NCBI RefSeq assembly: GCF_900156475.1 | Contig: NZ_FTNR01000009.1 | Coordinates: forward strand, 62,001-126,000 | DNA length: 64,000 bases | Direction: 5' to 3' | Origin: Natronorubrum thiooxidans | Lineage (GTDB): Archaea; Halobacteriota; Halobacteria; Halobacteriales; Natrialbaceae | Shown: in pieces, positions 52,835 through 62,131 of the stretch | Numbering within the stretch: the stretch's first letter is position 1 | Layout of the letters: each line of letters starts with the position of its first letter | The notes under the pieces: model-generated | Seen by the model: the letters and a program-made list of their open reading frames with translations, nothing else | Database searches by the model: none | Told to the model about the DNA's origin: nothing | Translations under genes and position numbers: made by a program

Positions 52835-53143
52835 ATGGAATTTTGTGACGAATGCGGTTCGATGATGAAAGCCGACGACGGCCGCTGGGAGTGTGGGAGC
52901 TGTGGCTATACGAAACCGAAAGGTGACACGTCCGAGTATACCGTGACGGACGACCAGGAAGCGAGCGAGGTCATCGAGTCGTCCGGGGAAACGTCGCTAC
53001 CGGAGACGGATGCCCACTGCCCCGAGTGTGGCAACGATCGTGCCCACTGGTATATGCAACAGATCCGCTCGGCCGACGAATCCGAGACGCGCTTTTTCAT
53101 CTGCACCGAATGTGAACACAAGTGGCGCGAAGACGATAACTGA
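52835..53143 (+). CDS. tfs: transcription factor S (TFS)
   Basis: 102 aa. Two zinc ribbons: CDECGSMMKADDGRWECGSC at the N-terminus (like RPB9) and HCPECGNDRAHWYMQQIRSA to FFICTECEHKWRED at the C-terminus (like TFIIS). The DE dipeptide in SADESE is at the position of the catalytic loop that stimulates RNA polymerase to cleave backtracked transcripts. Divergent from glmM. Confidence 0.94.
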   Translation: MEFCDECGSMMKADDGRWECGSCGYTKPKGDTSEYTVTDDQEASEVIESSGETSLPETDAHCPECGNDRAHWYMQQIRSADESETRFFICTECEHKWREDDN

Positions 53144-53207
53144 ACATACCAGAACAGTTAGCTGTGTCTGACGTACGTTTATGTGGGCGGACGGACCGCT
53201 AGATGAT

Positions 53208-53516
53208 ATGTCGAACAATCGCGTCGAGCAGCTCGAAGCGACGGTTGCAGAACTCGAGTCGACGGTCGAGGGGCTGACGGACGAACTCATCGAATCGAAA
53301 GAGCGCATCCGCGTTCTCGAGGCCGAACTCGACACCGAGACGCCGACGCGCGTTCCCGAACGACGCGTCAGCACGGACGAGACGGCGAACGACCAGAACA
53401 CCCAGGAGGCAGCGCCCGACGAGGTCGCCGAAGCGGCCGCCGATGCGGACGCCGAAGACGAGACGGCCACCGACGAAACGGAAGACTCAGGTAGCGACGA
53501 CATTATTGTCGCATAA
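53208..53516 (+). CDS. small coiled-coil protein upstream of smc (DUF7518-like)
   Basis: 102 aa from ATG 53208. An N-terminal coiled coil (RVEQLEATVAELESTVEGLT, SKERIRVLEAELDTET) and a long acidic disordered tail (AEAAADADAEDETATDETED). It sits 83 bases upstream of smc in the same direction, a position I associate with the haloarchaeal family DUF7518. Possible accessory to chromosome structure proteins; unproven. Confidence 0.75.
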   Translation: MSNNRVEQLEATVAELESTVEGLTDELIESKERIRVLEAELDTETPTRVPERRVSTDETANDQNTQEAAPDEVAEAAADADAEDETATDETEDSGSDDIIVA

Positions 53517-53598
53517 CTGCGCGGCGGCGTCGCGTCTCACTCGAGTGAGACGTGACGACCTGACCGCGATTCCCTGCCGTGACGAAGTTGGCTCAAGC

Positions 53599-56500
53599 AT
53601 GTATATCAAGGCACTCGTTCTGGACGATTTCAAGAGCTTCGGCCGCAAGACGAAGATTCCGTTCTACGAGGATTTCACGGTCGTCACCGGGCCGAACGGC
53701 TCCGGTAAATCGAACATCATCGACGCCGTCCTCTTTGCGCTCGGACTGGCTCGAACCCGCGGCATTCGGGCCGAAAAACTGACCGACCTCATCTACAACC
53801 CCGGGCACGAAGACGGCGACCGTTCTGCCGGCCCCCGCGAGGCGACCGTCGAGGTCATTCTGGACAACGCTGACAGCACGCTCGAGCGGTCACAGGTCGT
53901 CAACGCCGCCGGCAGCGAGGACATCGGCGACGTCGACGAGATTCGCATCCGCCGGCGGGTCAAAGAAACCGAGGACAACTACTACTCCTACTACTATCTC
54001 AACGATCGCTCGGTCAACCTCTCGGACATTCAGGACCTGCTCGCACAGGCCGGTGTCACCCCCGAGGGCTACAACGTCGTCATGCAGGGTGACGTCACCG
54101 AGATCATCAACATGACGCCGCATGCTCGCCGGGAGATCATCGACGAGATCGCCGGCGTCGCGGAGTTCGACGCGAAAAAAGAAGATGCCTTCGAGGAACT
54201 CGAGGTCGTCGAAGAGCGGATCGACGAGGCCGAACTCCGTATCGAGGAGAAACGCGACCGACTCACCCAACTCGAGGACGAACGCCAGCAAGCCCTTCGA
54301 TACCAACGGCTGCGGCGTGAAAAGGAGGAGTACGAGGGTTACAAGAAGGCCAGCGAACTCGAGGAGAAGCGCGACGAACTCGCGAGCGCCGAGAATCGCG
54401 TCACCGATCTCGAAGACGAACTGACGGGGCTCCAGCGCGAACTCGACGAGCGCCAGGGTGTGGTCGTTCGGCTGCAGGAAGACCTCGAGGATCTGAACGC
54501 CGAAATCGAACGCAAAGGCGAGGACGAACAGCTTCAGATCAAAAGCGAGATCGAGGAGATCAAAGGTAATATCTCCCGGCTCGAGGACAAGATCGAGACC
54601 AGCGAGGACGCGATCGAAGCCGCCGAATCGAAGCGCCGCGAAGCGTTCGTCAAGATCGACCGCAAACAGGAGCAGATTGAAGACCTCGACGACGAACTCC
54701 GCGACCACAAACTCGAGAAGGCACAGGTCAAAAGCGAGATTCAGGACCGCGAGGCCGAACGCGACGCCCTCGAGGCCGAGATCGACGCCGTCGACACCGA
54801 GTTCGACGAACTAAAAGCCGATCTCGCCGAGCGAAAAGACGATCTGGAAGCGGTCAAGACCGAGAAAAACGACCTCCAGCGCGAACAGGACCGCCTGTTA
54901 GACGAGGCGCGGCGGCGGTCGAACGCGATCAGCGAGAAAGAGACGACGATCGAACAACGCCGCGAGGAGATTCCCGAACTCGAGAGCAAACACGCCGACC
55001 TCGAGCGAGAACTCGAGAAGGCCGAAAAGAACCGCGAGAACATCGCAGGTGTCGTCGACGATCTCAAAGACGAGAAACGCCGGCTCCAGTCGAACGTCGA
55101 CGACGTCGATGACGAGATTCAGGCGAAACAACAGGAGTACGCCGAACTCGAGGCCAACGCGGGCAAAAGCGGCGACTCCTCGTTCGGCCGCGCGGTGACG
55201 ACGATCCTCAACGCGGGGATCAACGGCGTCCACGGCGCGGTCGCGCAGTTAGGGACCGTCCCCGGCGAGTACGCCGTCGCCTGCGAGACTGCTGCAGGCG
55301 GGCGACTCGCGAACGTGGTCGTCGACGACGACGTCATCGGTCAGCAGTGTATCGACCACCTCAAATCGCGCAACGCGGGGCGGGCGACGTTCCTGCCGAT
55401 GACGGACATGCACAAGCGCCGGCTGCCAAACGCGCCGAGCGATCCCGGCGTGGTCGACTTTGCGTACAATCTCGTCGATTTCGACGGGCAGTACGCCGAC
55501 GTCTTCTCGTACGTCCTCGGCGACACGCTGGTCGTCGAAGACTTAGAGACCGCCCGCTCGTACATGGGCGACTACCGAATGGTCACGCTCGACGGCGATC
55601 TCGTCGAGAAAAGCGGCGCGATGACCGGCGGCTCCGGCGGCGGCTCACGCTACTCCTTTACCGGGGGTGGCGAGGGCCAACTCGAGCGCGTCGCCACACA
55701 GATCACCGACCTCCAGGACCAGCGCGACTCGCTTCGCGAGGAGCTTCGAGGCGTCGAGGAGCGCCTCGACGATGCCCGCGACCGCAAGACAGATGCCGCC
55801 GACGAGGTGCGCTCGATCGAAACCGAACTCGAGAGCCTCGCGGACAAACGCGAGTCGATCGAAGCCGAGATCGACACGCTCCAGAACGACCTCGAAGCCC
55901 TCGAGGCCGAACGGGAGTCCGTCGACGAGCGGATGACCGAACTCTCCGGCGAGATCGAGACAAAGACGGCCGAGGTCGCGGAGATCGAAGCCGAGATCGA
56001 CGACCTCGAGACCGAACTCGCCGACTCGAAGATTCCCGAACTGACCGCCGAGATCGAGACCCTCGAGGCCGAAATTGACGAGCGCGACGACCGCATCGCG
56101 GATCTCGACAGCACACTCAACGAACTGAGCTTAGAGAAGGAGTACGCCGAGGACGCGATCGCGGACCTCCACGACGACATCGAGACGGCCCAGAACCGGA
56201 AAGCCGAACAGGAAGCCCGGATCGACGAGTGCGAGGACGCAATCGCTGACAAACGTGAGGCTCTCGAGGCAAAACGCGAGGCCGTCGCGGAACTCGAGGA
56301 CGAACTCACCGAGCTCAAAGCCGAGCGCAGCGATCTCAAAGAGGAGCTCTCGACGGCCCGAACGAAACGTGACCAGCAACAGGACCGAGTCAACGCCGTC
56401 GAGAGCAAACTCGAGAATGCACGCAGCCGGCTGAGCGACCTCGAGTGGGAAATCGAGAGCCTCGAGGCAGACGTCGGCGACTACGATCCCGAAGACGTGC

Positions 56501-57189
56501 CGGACCACGAGACAGTCCTCGAGATGATCGAGGTGTTGCAGGCGGATATGGAGGCAATGGAGCCGGTGAACATGCTCGCGATCGACGAGTACGACGACGT
56601 GCGAGCCGATCTCGAGGACCTCGAGGACGCGAAGGCGACGCTGGTCGAGGAAGCCGAGGGCATCCGCGACCGGATCGAACAGTACGAGACGCTGAAGAAA
56701 CAGACGTTCATGGACTCCTACGACGAGATTGCCGAGCAGTTCACGGAGATCTTCGAGAAGCTCTCGGAGGGGACCGGGACCCTCCATCTGGAGAACGAGG
56801 CCGATCCGTTCGACGGCGGGCTGACGATGAAAGCCCAGCCCGGCGACAAGCCGATTCAGCGACTGGACGCGATGTCCGGCGGCGAGAAGTCGCTGACGGC
56901 GCTGGCGTTCATCTTCGCGATCCAGCGCCACAACCCGGCCCCGTTCTACGCGTTAGACGAGGTCGACGCCTTCCTCGATGCCGTCAACGCAGAACGGATC
57001 GGCCAGATGGTCGACGAACTCTCGAACAAGGCGCAGTTCGTCGTCGTCTCCCATCGCTCTGCGATGCTCGACCGCTCCGAACGGGCGATCGGGGTGACGA
57101 TGCAACAGGACAACGTAAGTGCGGTGACTGGGATCGATCTGAGCGGCGAGGGCGAGGACGAGGGTGAGGAGGTGCCGGCAAGTGACTGA
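53599..57189 (+). CDS. smc: chromosome segregation protein SMC
   Basis: 1196 aa from ATG 53599. Walker A GPNGSGKSN in FTVVTGPNGSGKSNIIDAVL; Q-loop and coiled coil from about residue 165; hinge about 520-670 (SFGRAVTTILNAGINGVHGA, YADVFSYVLGDTLVVEDLET); the C-loop LDAMSGGEKSLTALAFIFAI and Walker B FYALDEVDAFLDAVNAERIG close the ATPase head. It bridges DNA and extrudes loops with ScpA. The scpA start overlaps the stop by 8 bases. ScpB is not in the window. Confidence 0.96.
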   Translation: MYIKALVLDDFKSFGRKTKIPFYEDFTVVTGPNGSGKSNIIDAVLFALGLARTRGIRAEKLTDLIYNPGHEDGDRSAGPREATVEVILDNADSTLERSQVVNAAGSEDIGDVDEIRIRRRVKETEDNYYSYYYLNDRSVNLSDIQDLLAQAGVTPEGYNVVMQGDVTEIINMTPHARREIIDEIAGVAEFDAKKEDAFEELEVVEERIDEAELRIEEKRDRLTQLEDERQQALRYQRLRREKEEYEGYKKASELEEKRDELASAENRVTDLEDELTGLQRELDERQGVVVRLQEDLEDLNAEIERKGEDEQLQIKSEIEEIKGNISRLEDKIETSEDAIEAAESKRREAFVKIDRKQEQIEDLDDELRDHKLEKAQVKSEIQDREAERDALEAEIDAVDTEFDELKADLAERKDDLEAVKTEKNDLQREQDRLLDEARRRSNAISEKETTIEQRREEIPELESKHADLERELEKAEKNRENIAGVVDDLKDEKRRLQSNVDDVDDEIQAKQQEYAELEANAGKSGDSSFGRAVTTILNAGINGVHGAVAQLGTVPGEYAVACETAAGGRLANVVVDDDVIGQQCIDHLKSRNAGRATFLPMTDMHKRRLPNAPSDPGVVDFAYNLVDFDGQYADVFSYVLGDTLVVEDLETARSYMGDYRMVTLDGDLVEKSGAMTGGSGGGSRYSFTGGGEGQLERVATQITDLQDQRDSLREELRGVEERLDDARDRKTDAADEVRSIETELESLADKRESIEAEIDTLQNDLEALEAERESVDERMTELSGEIETKTAEVAEIEAEIDDLETELADSKIPELTAEIETLEAEIDERDDRIADLDSTLNELSLEKEYAEDAIADLHDDIETAQNRKAEQEARIDECEDAIADKREALEAKREAVAELEDELTELKAERSDLKEELSTARTKRDQQQDRVNAVESKLENARSRLSDLEWEIESLEADVGDYDPEDVPDHETVLEMIEVLQADMEAMEPVNMLAIDEYDDVRADLEDLEDAKATLVEEAEGIRDRIEQYETLKKQTFMDSYDEIAEQFTEIFEKLSEGTGTLHLENEADPFDGGLTMKAQPGDKPIQRLDAMSGGEKSLTALAFIFAIQRHNPAPFYALDEVDAFLDAVNAERIGQMVDELSNKAQFVVVSHRSAMLDRSERAIGVTMQQDNVSAVTGIDLSGEGEDEGEEVPASD

Positions 57190-58189
57190 GGATGGCGACG
57201 ACATCCCGCTGCACATCGCTGGCCACGAAGCACGCGAGCGACCGGGCGATTCGCAGTCAGGGTCGGATACAGCCACGGAAACGACCTCGAGTCCCGATTC
57301 CCAACACGCTCCGTCTGAGGAGACGATCCTCGAGTTTTCCGAAGACGACGAGCTTGACACGGCGTCCGACGGCGATGACGAGGACGTCGAGCCCGTCGAA
57401 CTGCTGGTCCAACTCGCCAAAGACGGCGAGATCGATCCGTGGGACATCGACATCGTCGCGGTGACGGACAAGTTCCTCGAGGCGCTCGACGACGCCGACC
57501 TGCGGACCTCGGGCCGGGCGCTATTTTACGCGAGCGTGCTTCTGCGGATGAAAAGCGACGAGCTGTTCGCGCCGGATGAGCCCGAGGAGGAGGAACTGCC
57601 CCCGTGGGAGGCCCCCTTCGCGGACGAGGAGCCGATCGGCGGTGGCGACGAAGACGGCAGGCCAGCACCCGGGTTCGACCCCGTCGAGAGCCTCGAGGCG
57701 GAGATGGAACGCCGCCTCGAGCGCAAACACGCCCGCGGGAAGCCGGAGACGCTCGATGAGTTGGTCAGAGAGCTGCGCAGCGCCGAACGCGACACGCGAT
57801 GGAAAGAGTCCCGAAGCTACGACACGAGCGACTCGCCGCGTGGGTACGACCGCGGCGTACAGGAGCTGAACTACCACTCGGGCGACGACTTCCGGGTCGA
57901 CGACGAACCGACCAGCGACGACGTCACGCACACGACCCACGAGGAGGACATCGAAACGGTCATCGCCGACGTCGAAGGCGAACTCGAGAGCCAGTACGAG
58001 CAGGGCCGCGAGGAGGTGCTGTACGCCGAAATCGAGGGGGTTGGCGGCTCGCGCGTGATGACGTATCTGGCGTTACTCTTTCTGTCCCACCGTGGTCGGG
58101 TCCGTCTCGAGCAGGACGAACTGTTCGGCGATCTCTGGGTCCAAGACGCGACGGTGGCGACGGACTCGAGTGACGTGAGCGGCGACTGA
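57182..58189 (+). CDS. scpA: segregation and condensation protein ScpA (kleisin)
   Basis: 335 aa from GTG 57182, overlapping smc by 8 bases; no closer ATG exists. VEPVELLVQLAKDGEIDPWD, IVAVTDKFLEALDDADLRTS and GRALFYASVLLRMKSDELFA are the N-terminal kleisin block that binds the SMC neck; the end IEGVGGSRVMTYLALLFLSH and GRVRLEQDELFGDLWVQDA is the winged helix that binds the SMC head. The middle is a long acidic linker with haloarchaeal insertions. Acts with SMC in chromosome organisation. Confidence 0.92.
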   Translation: MTEDGDDIPLHIAGHEARERPGDSQSGSDTATETTSSPDSQHAPSEETILEFSEDDELDTASDGDDEDVEPVELLVQLAKDGEIDPWDIDIVAVTDKFLEALDDADLRTSGRALFYASVLLRMKSDELFAPDEPEEEELPPWEAPFADEEPIGGGDEDGRPAPGFDPVESLEAEMERRLERKHARGKPETLDELVRELRSAERDTRWKESRSYDTSDSPRGYDRGVQELNYHSGDDFRVDDEPTSDDVTHTTHEEDIETVIADVEGELESQYEQGREEVLYAEIEGVGGSRVMTYLALLFLSHRGRVRLEQDELFGDLWVQDATVATDSSDVSGD

Positions 58190-58306
58190 ATTCTGCAGCG
58201 TCGACTCTCGGCTCCGACAGAACGACGGTCAGGTCCGCCACGAGAGCGTGATCACAGATGTCACATCTCACGAGCGATAAAGTACGATGGGCCACAGTGG
58301 TAGGGT

Positions 58307-59752
58307 ATGTCCTCCGGTCCATCCCTGGACGAGAGTAGCCTCACGGAGGGGAGTCTCGTCCGGCCGATGTTCAAACTGGCCTGGCCGCTCGTGGTCATCC
58401 AGTTGTTGCAGGTCGCCTACAACGTCGGCGACACGTTCTGGCTCGGGGCGCTCTCGCCCGACGCCGTCGGTGCGGTGAGTCTCGCCTTTCCGCTGCTCTT
58501 TCTGGTGGTCGCCGTCGGTGCTGGCTTCACGACAGCCGGCTCGATTCTACTCGCCCAACATACAGGTGCTGAAAGCGGCGAGGGCGGCCTGATTGCCGGA
58601 CAGACGATCTCGTTTCTCTCGCTGATCGCGGTTGCGCTCGGCGTCGTTGGGTATTTTGCGACGGATCCGATGCTCGCTGCGCTCCCCGCCGATAGCGACA
58701 CGCAAACGGCGATCCTCCCGCTAGCTGCGGACTACCTGCGCATTTTCTTCCTCGGGGTTCCCTTCGTGTTCGGCTTTTTCGTCTTCGCTGCGCTCATGCG
58801 GGGCTACGGCAACACCCGCGCGCCGATGCGGGTGATGGTCATCAGCGTCGTCGTCAACCTCGTGCTCGATCCACTGCTCATCTTCGGCGTCGGACCACTG
58901 CCTCGCCTCGAGATCGAAGGTGCTGCCGTTGCGACTGTCGTCTCCCGGGGCCTCGCCACGGTGATCGGCTTCTACTTGCTGTACTACACAGCAACCGGCC
59001 CCACTATTGAACTGGGCCACCTTCGCCCACGTCTCGAGTACGTGAGCGAGATTACCCGACTCGGCGTCCCGACGGCGCTCGAGCAGTCGATGACGGCGCT
59101 GGCACTGGTCGCGATGACGGCGATCGTCGTCACCTTCCCGCCGGCGGTCGTCGCGGCCTACGGGCTGGGCAACCGACTGATCTCACTCGCCTTCCTGCCC
59201 GCGATGGGGATGGGACAGGCGACGGACTCGATCGTCGGGCAGAACTTAGGCGCTGGACGGGCCGACCGGGCGGCAAAGGCGACGTGGCTCGCCTCGGGCG
59301 TGATCGGCGGGATCATGGCCGCCGCCGGCGCGCTTGCGTTTCTCTTCCCGGAGCCGTTCGTCGCGGTGTTTCTCACGGCCGAGACGGCCGGGCGAGCCGA
59401 GACGCTCGCCTACGGCGTCACGTACCTCCAGTTCGCCGCCGTCGCGTTCGTCTTCATGGGCATCATGCAGGTCATGCTCGGGGCGTTTCGGGGAGCCGGC
59501 AACACGAAGACGGCGCTCGTGTTCTCTGTGCTGGGGCTGTGGATCGTCCGGGTCCCGGTCACTTACTACCTGATCTTCGTCGCCGACTGGGGAACAACGG
59601 GCATCTGGACGGGCGTCGTCGTGGGTGACGTCGTCGGCGCACTCGCCGCTGTCGCGTGGTTTACCCGTGGGACATGGAAAGAGTCGCTGGTCGACGACGA
59701 CTCGGAGCCAGACCGAACGGAGCCGACCGAGGCAGAATCCGTCGCTGAGTGA
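58307..59752 (+). CDS. MATE family efflux transporter
   Basis: 481 aa, about twelve spans. MFKLAWPLVVIQLLQVAYNV starts helix 1; ALMRGYGNTRAPMRVMVISV and LGAFRGAGNTKTALVFSVLG are the paired signature loops of MATE, and VVNLVLDPLLIFGVGPLPRL the region after helix 5. Different from the MATE at 37157 in its DinF-type pattern. Substrate unknown. A charged disordered tail (DDDSEPDRTEPTEAES) follows. Confidence 0.9.
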   Translation: MSSGPSLDESSLTEGSLVRPMFKLAWPLVVIQLLQVAYNVGDTFWLGALSPDAVGAVSLAFPLLFLVVAVGAGFTTAGSILLAQHTGAESGEGGLIAGQTISFLSLIAVALGVVGYFATDPMLAALPADSDTQTAILPLAADYLRIFFLGVPFVFGFFVFAALMRGYGNTRAPMRVMVISVVVNLVLDPLLIFGVGPLPRLEIEGAAVATVVSRGLATVIGFYLLYYTATGPTIELGHLRPRLEYVSEITRLGVPTALEQSMTALALVAMTAIVVTFPPAVVAAYGLGNRLISLAFLPAMGMGQATDSIVGQNLGAGRADRAAKATWLASGVIGGIMAAAGALAFLFPEPFVAVFLTAETAGRAETLAYGVTYLQFAAVAFVFMGIMQVMLGAFRGAGNTKTALVFSVLGLWIVRVPVTYYLIFVADWGTTGIWTGVVVGDVVGALAAVAWFTRGTWKESLVDDDSEPDRTEPTEAESVAE

Positions 59753-59775
59753 CGACGGTTCGAAAGCCGGAAAAA

Positions 59776-60474
59776 TCAGTCGGCAGCCAGTTTCCACTCG
59801 CCCGGTCCGGCCGACTCGAGCACGTCACGCCGTTCCATCTCGGAGAGCACTTCGGGAATCCGGTCGGGCTGGGCGATCTCCATCTCGATGCGGTCGACGC
59901 CGTGGAACGCGGTGAGATAGTGGCGAATATCTTCCTGGGTGAACGACGCCTGGTCGGCCTGGGCCATCACGCTCGAGATCAGATCGATCATGTCCTCGAT
60001 GAAGTTCCACGGGTAGACGACCCAGGTCCATTCCTCGAGGTGCTCGCCGACGTAGTCGGGTTCGTACTCGCTGGTGCCGAGCAACTGGAGGGTCGCGGTT
60101 CGAACCTCGCCGGCGTTGCGGTCGGTGACGTACTCGTAGGCACGTTCGATCGAGCCGCCGGTGTCGGCGATGTCGTCGATGATGAGCACGTCTTTACCCG
60201 CGACGCTGCCCTCGGGCATGGGGTAGCGAACGGTCGGTTCGTCGCTTTTCTCGGCGGCTCCGACGTAGTGTTCCATCTTCAGGCTCGTCAGATCGTCCAG
60301 GCCGAGGAAATCACAGAGACAGCGACCCGCAAACCAGCCGCCGCGGGCGAGTGCGACGACGACGTCGGGTTCGAACGCGTCGTCGCGAACCTCATCGCTC
60401 ACGTCACGACACAGCCCGTAAATATACTCCCAGTTGGTGATCGTACAGTCGAAGTCGTCCGGTAGGTCGGACAT
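59776..60474 (-). CDS. phosphoribosyltransferase family protein
   Basis: 232 aa from ATG 60474. PDVVVALARGGWFAGRCLCD and VLIIDDIADTGGSIERAYEY are the two signature loops (the second is the PRPP-binding site) of type I PRTases such as hypoxanthine or xanthine PRTase; archaeal members of this sort act on guanine/hypoxanthine or xanthine. The C-terminal 80 residues (QADQASFTQEDIRHYLTAFH to MERRDVLESAGPGEWKLAAD) look like an added winged-helix, which is unusual and may bind DNA or RNA. Divergent from thiC. Confidence 0.82.
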   Translation of the reverse strand: MSDLPDDFDCTITNWEYIYGLCRDVSDEVRDDAFEPDVVVALARGGWFAGRCLCDFLGLDDLTSLKMEHYVGAAEKSDEPTVRYPMPEGSVAGKDVLIIDDIADTGGSIERAYEYVTDRNAGEVRTATLQLLGTSEYEPDYVGEHLEEWTWVVYPWNFIEDMIDLISSVMAQADQASFTQEDIRHYLTAFHGVDRIEMEIAQPDRIPEVLSEMERRDVLESAGPGEWKLAAD

Positions 60475-60592
60475 GATGCTATCTACTCGAGCAAGCGCGC
60501 GCGACCCCCATAAGTGGGCTGAAACCAATCCCGGAGACCGACCACCGTGTCTCGAGGCGATCGCACCGCTCCTCGAGACGAGTAGCACAAAC

Positions 60593-60602
60593 GATATATA
60601 AC
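60593..60602 (+). promoter_or_regulatory. TATA box of thiC
   Basis: GATATATAAC lies 24-33 bases before the thiC ATG, fitting a leaderless transcript. It overlaps the left arm of the palindrome at 60598-60623. Confidence 0.65.
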
Positions 60603-60623
60603 TAAGTAATACAACTTAGTTAT
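60598..60623. promoter_or_regulatory. palindromic operator overlapping the thiC promoter and start
   Basis: ATAACTAAG (60598-60606) and CTTAGTTAT (60615-60623) are perfect complements around an 8-base spacer. The site covers the end of the TATA box and ends two bases before ATG 60626, so a bound repressor would block both TBP/TFB access and initiation. Archaeal thiamine genes are known to be controlled by ThiR; a match to ThiR is inference. Confidence 0.65.
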
Positions 60624-60625
60624 CA

Positions 60626-62068
60626 ATGGTGCAAACCCAGCTCGAAGCCGCCCGCGAGGGAACGATCACCGACGCGATGAACCGAGTCGCCGTCCGCGAG
60701 AACCGTGAGCCGGAATTCGTCAGAGAGCAGGTCGCCGAGGGACAGGCCGTCATTCCGGCAAACACCACTCACGACGCGCTCGATCCGATGATCATCGGCC
60801 GCGAGTTCGCGACGAAAGTCAACGCAAACATCGGCAACAGCGAGACAACCAGTGACCTCGAGGGGGAACTCGAGAAACTCCACACGGCGGTCCACTACGG
60901 CGCGGATACGGTGATGGATCTCGGCACTGGAAGCGACTTGGACAAGATTCGCGAGACCCACATCGAGCACTCGCCGGTGCCGATCGGAACTGTGCCGCTG
61001 TACGAGGCCGTCAAGCAGGCGGGGAGTCCCGAGGCCATCACGACAGCGCTCTTGCTCGAGATCATCGATAAACAGGCCGAGCAGGGGGTCGACTACATGA
61101 CGATCCACGCGGGGATTCTGGCGGAACACCTGCCGCTGACTGACGGGCGAAAGACGGGGATCGTCTCCCGTGGCGGTTCGATTATGGCGACGTGGATGGA
61201 AGCCCACGGCGAGCAGAATCCGCTGTTTCAGGTCTACGACGAGATCTGTGAGATTTTCGCCGCTCACGACGTCACGTTCAGCCTCGGCGACAGCCTGCGG
61301 CCGGGCTGTCTTGCCGACGCCTGCGACGAGGCCCAGTACGCCGAACTCGACACGCTCGGCGAGTTGACCCGGCGCGCCTGGGACCACGGCGTGCAGGTGA
61401 TGGTCGAAGGGCCGGGCCACGTCCCGATGGATAAAGTCGCCGAGAACGTCGAGCGCCAGCAGGCAGTCTGTGACGGCGCGCCATTTTATGTGCTCGGTCC
61501 ACTGGTGACCGACGTTGCACCCAGCTACGACCACATCACGAGCGCCATCGGGGCTGCGATGGCAGCGCAGGCCGGCGCGGCGATGTTGTGTTACGTTACC
61601 CCCAAAGAACACCTCGGCCTCCCCGACGAGAATGACGTCCGCGACGGGCTCGCTGCCTACCGGATCGCCGCCCACGCGGGCGACGTCGGTAACGGTCGCC
61701 CCAGCGCTCGAGACTGGGACGACGCCCTCTCGGAAGCCCGCTACGCGTTCGACTGGCGCGAGCAGTTCCGCCTCGCGCTCGATCCCGACCGGGCCCGCGA
61801 GTATCACGACCAGACGCTGCCCGAAGACAACTACAAAGACGCCCGTTTCTGCTCGATGTGCGGCGTCGAGTTCTGCTCGATGCGGATCGATCAGGACGCT
61901 CGCGACCGTGCGGGCGGCGAGATGGACCGCCTCGAGTCCGGGATTGACCTCGAGTCGTCGCCAGCCGCTGAGGTGAACCGTCCCCCTGTGGGAACCCACG
62001 AGTCGGCGACGCTGCCGTCGGACGAGGAGTGGACCGATCGATCAGTCGAAGAAGTTGGCGACGACTGA
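60626..62068 (+). CDS. thiC: phosphomethylpyrimidine synthase ThiC
   Basis: 480 aa, a short (archaeal) form lacking the N-terminal extension of bacterial Thi[61 protein letters not shown] and [20 protein letters not shown] are conserved blocks; [16 protein letters not shown] has the CxxCxxxxC ligands for the [4Fe-4S] cluster used in radical SAM chemistry. It turns aminoimidazole ribotide into the thiamine pyrimidine. Palindromic operator at the start. Confidence 0.96.
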   Translation: MVQTQLEAAREGTITDAMNRVAVRENREPEFVREQVAEGQAVIPANTTHDALDPMIIGREFATKVNANIGNSETTSDLEGELEKLHTAVHYGADTVMDLGTGSDLDKIRETHIEHSPVPIGTVPLYEAVKQAGSPEAITTALLLEIIDKQAEQGVDYMTIHAGILAEHLPLTDGRKTGIVSRGGSIMATWMEAHGEQNPLFQVYDEICEIFAAHDVTFSLGDSLRPGCLADACDEAQYAELDTLGELTRRAWDHGVQVMVEGPGHVPMDKVAENVERQQAVCDGAPFYVLGPLVTDVAPSYDHITSAIGAAMAAQAGAAMLCYVTPKEHLGLPDENDVRDGLAAYRIAAHAGDVGNGRPSARDWDDALSEARYAFDWREQFRLALDPDRAREYHDQTLPEDNYKDARFCSMCGVEFCSMRIDQDARDRAGGEMDRLESGIDLESSPAAEVNRPPVGTHESATLPSDEEWTDRSVEEVGDD

Positions 62069-62131
62069 GTCGCTCGACGGTCGACAGCTGACGACCGAGG
62101 ATTGATACGTCACTCGGCCGACCGATGGCAT

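Noticed and set aside
60541-60625. TPP riboswitch upstream of thiC
   Set aside because: The gap is too short between TATA and start for an aptamer and holds a DNA-type palindrome instead; no THI-box-like sequence seen.
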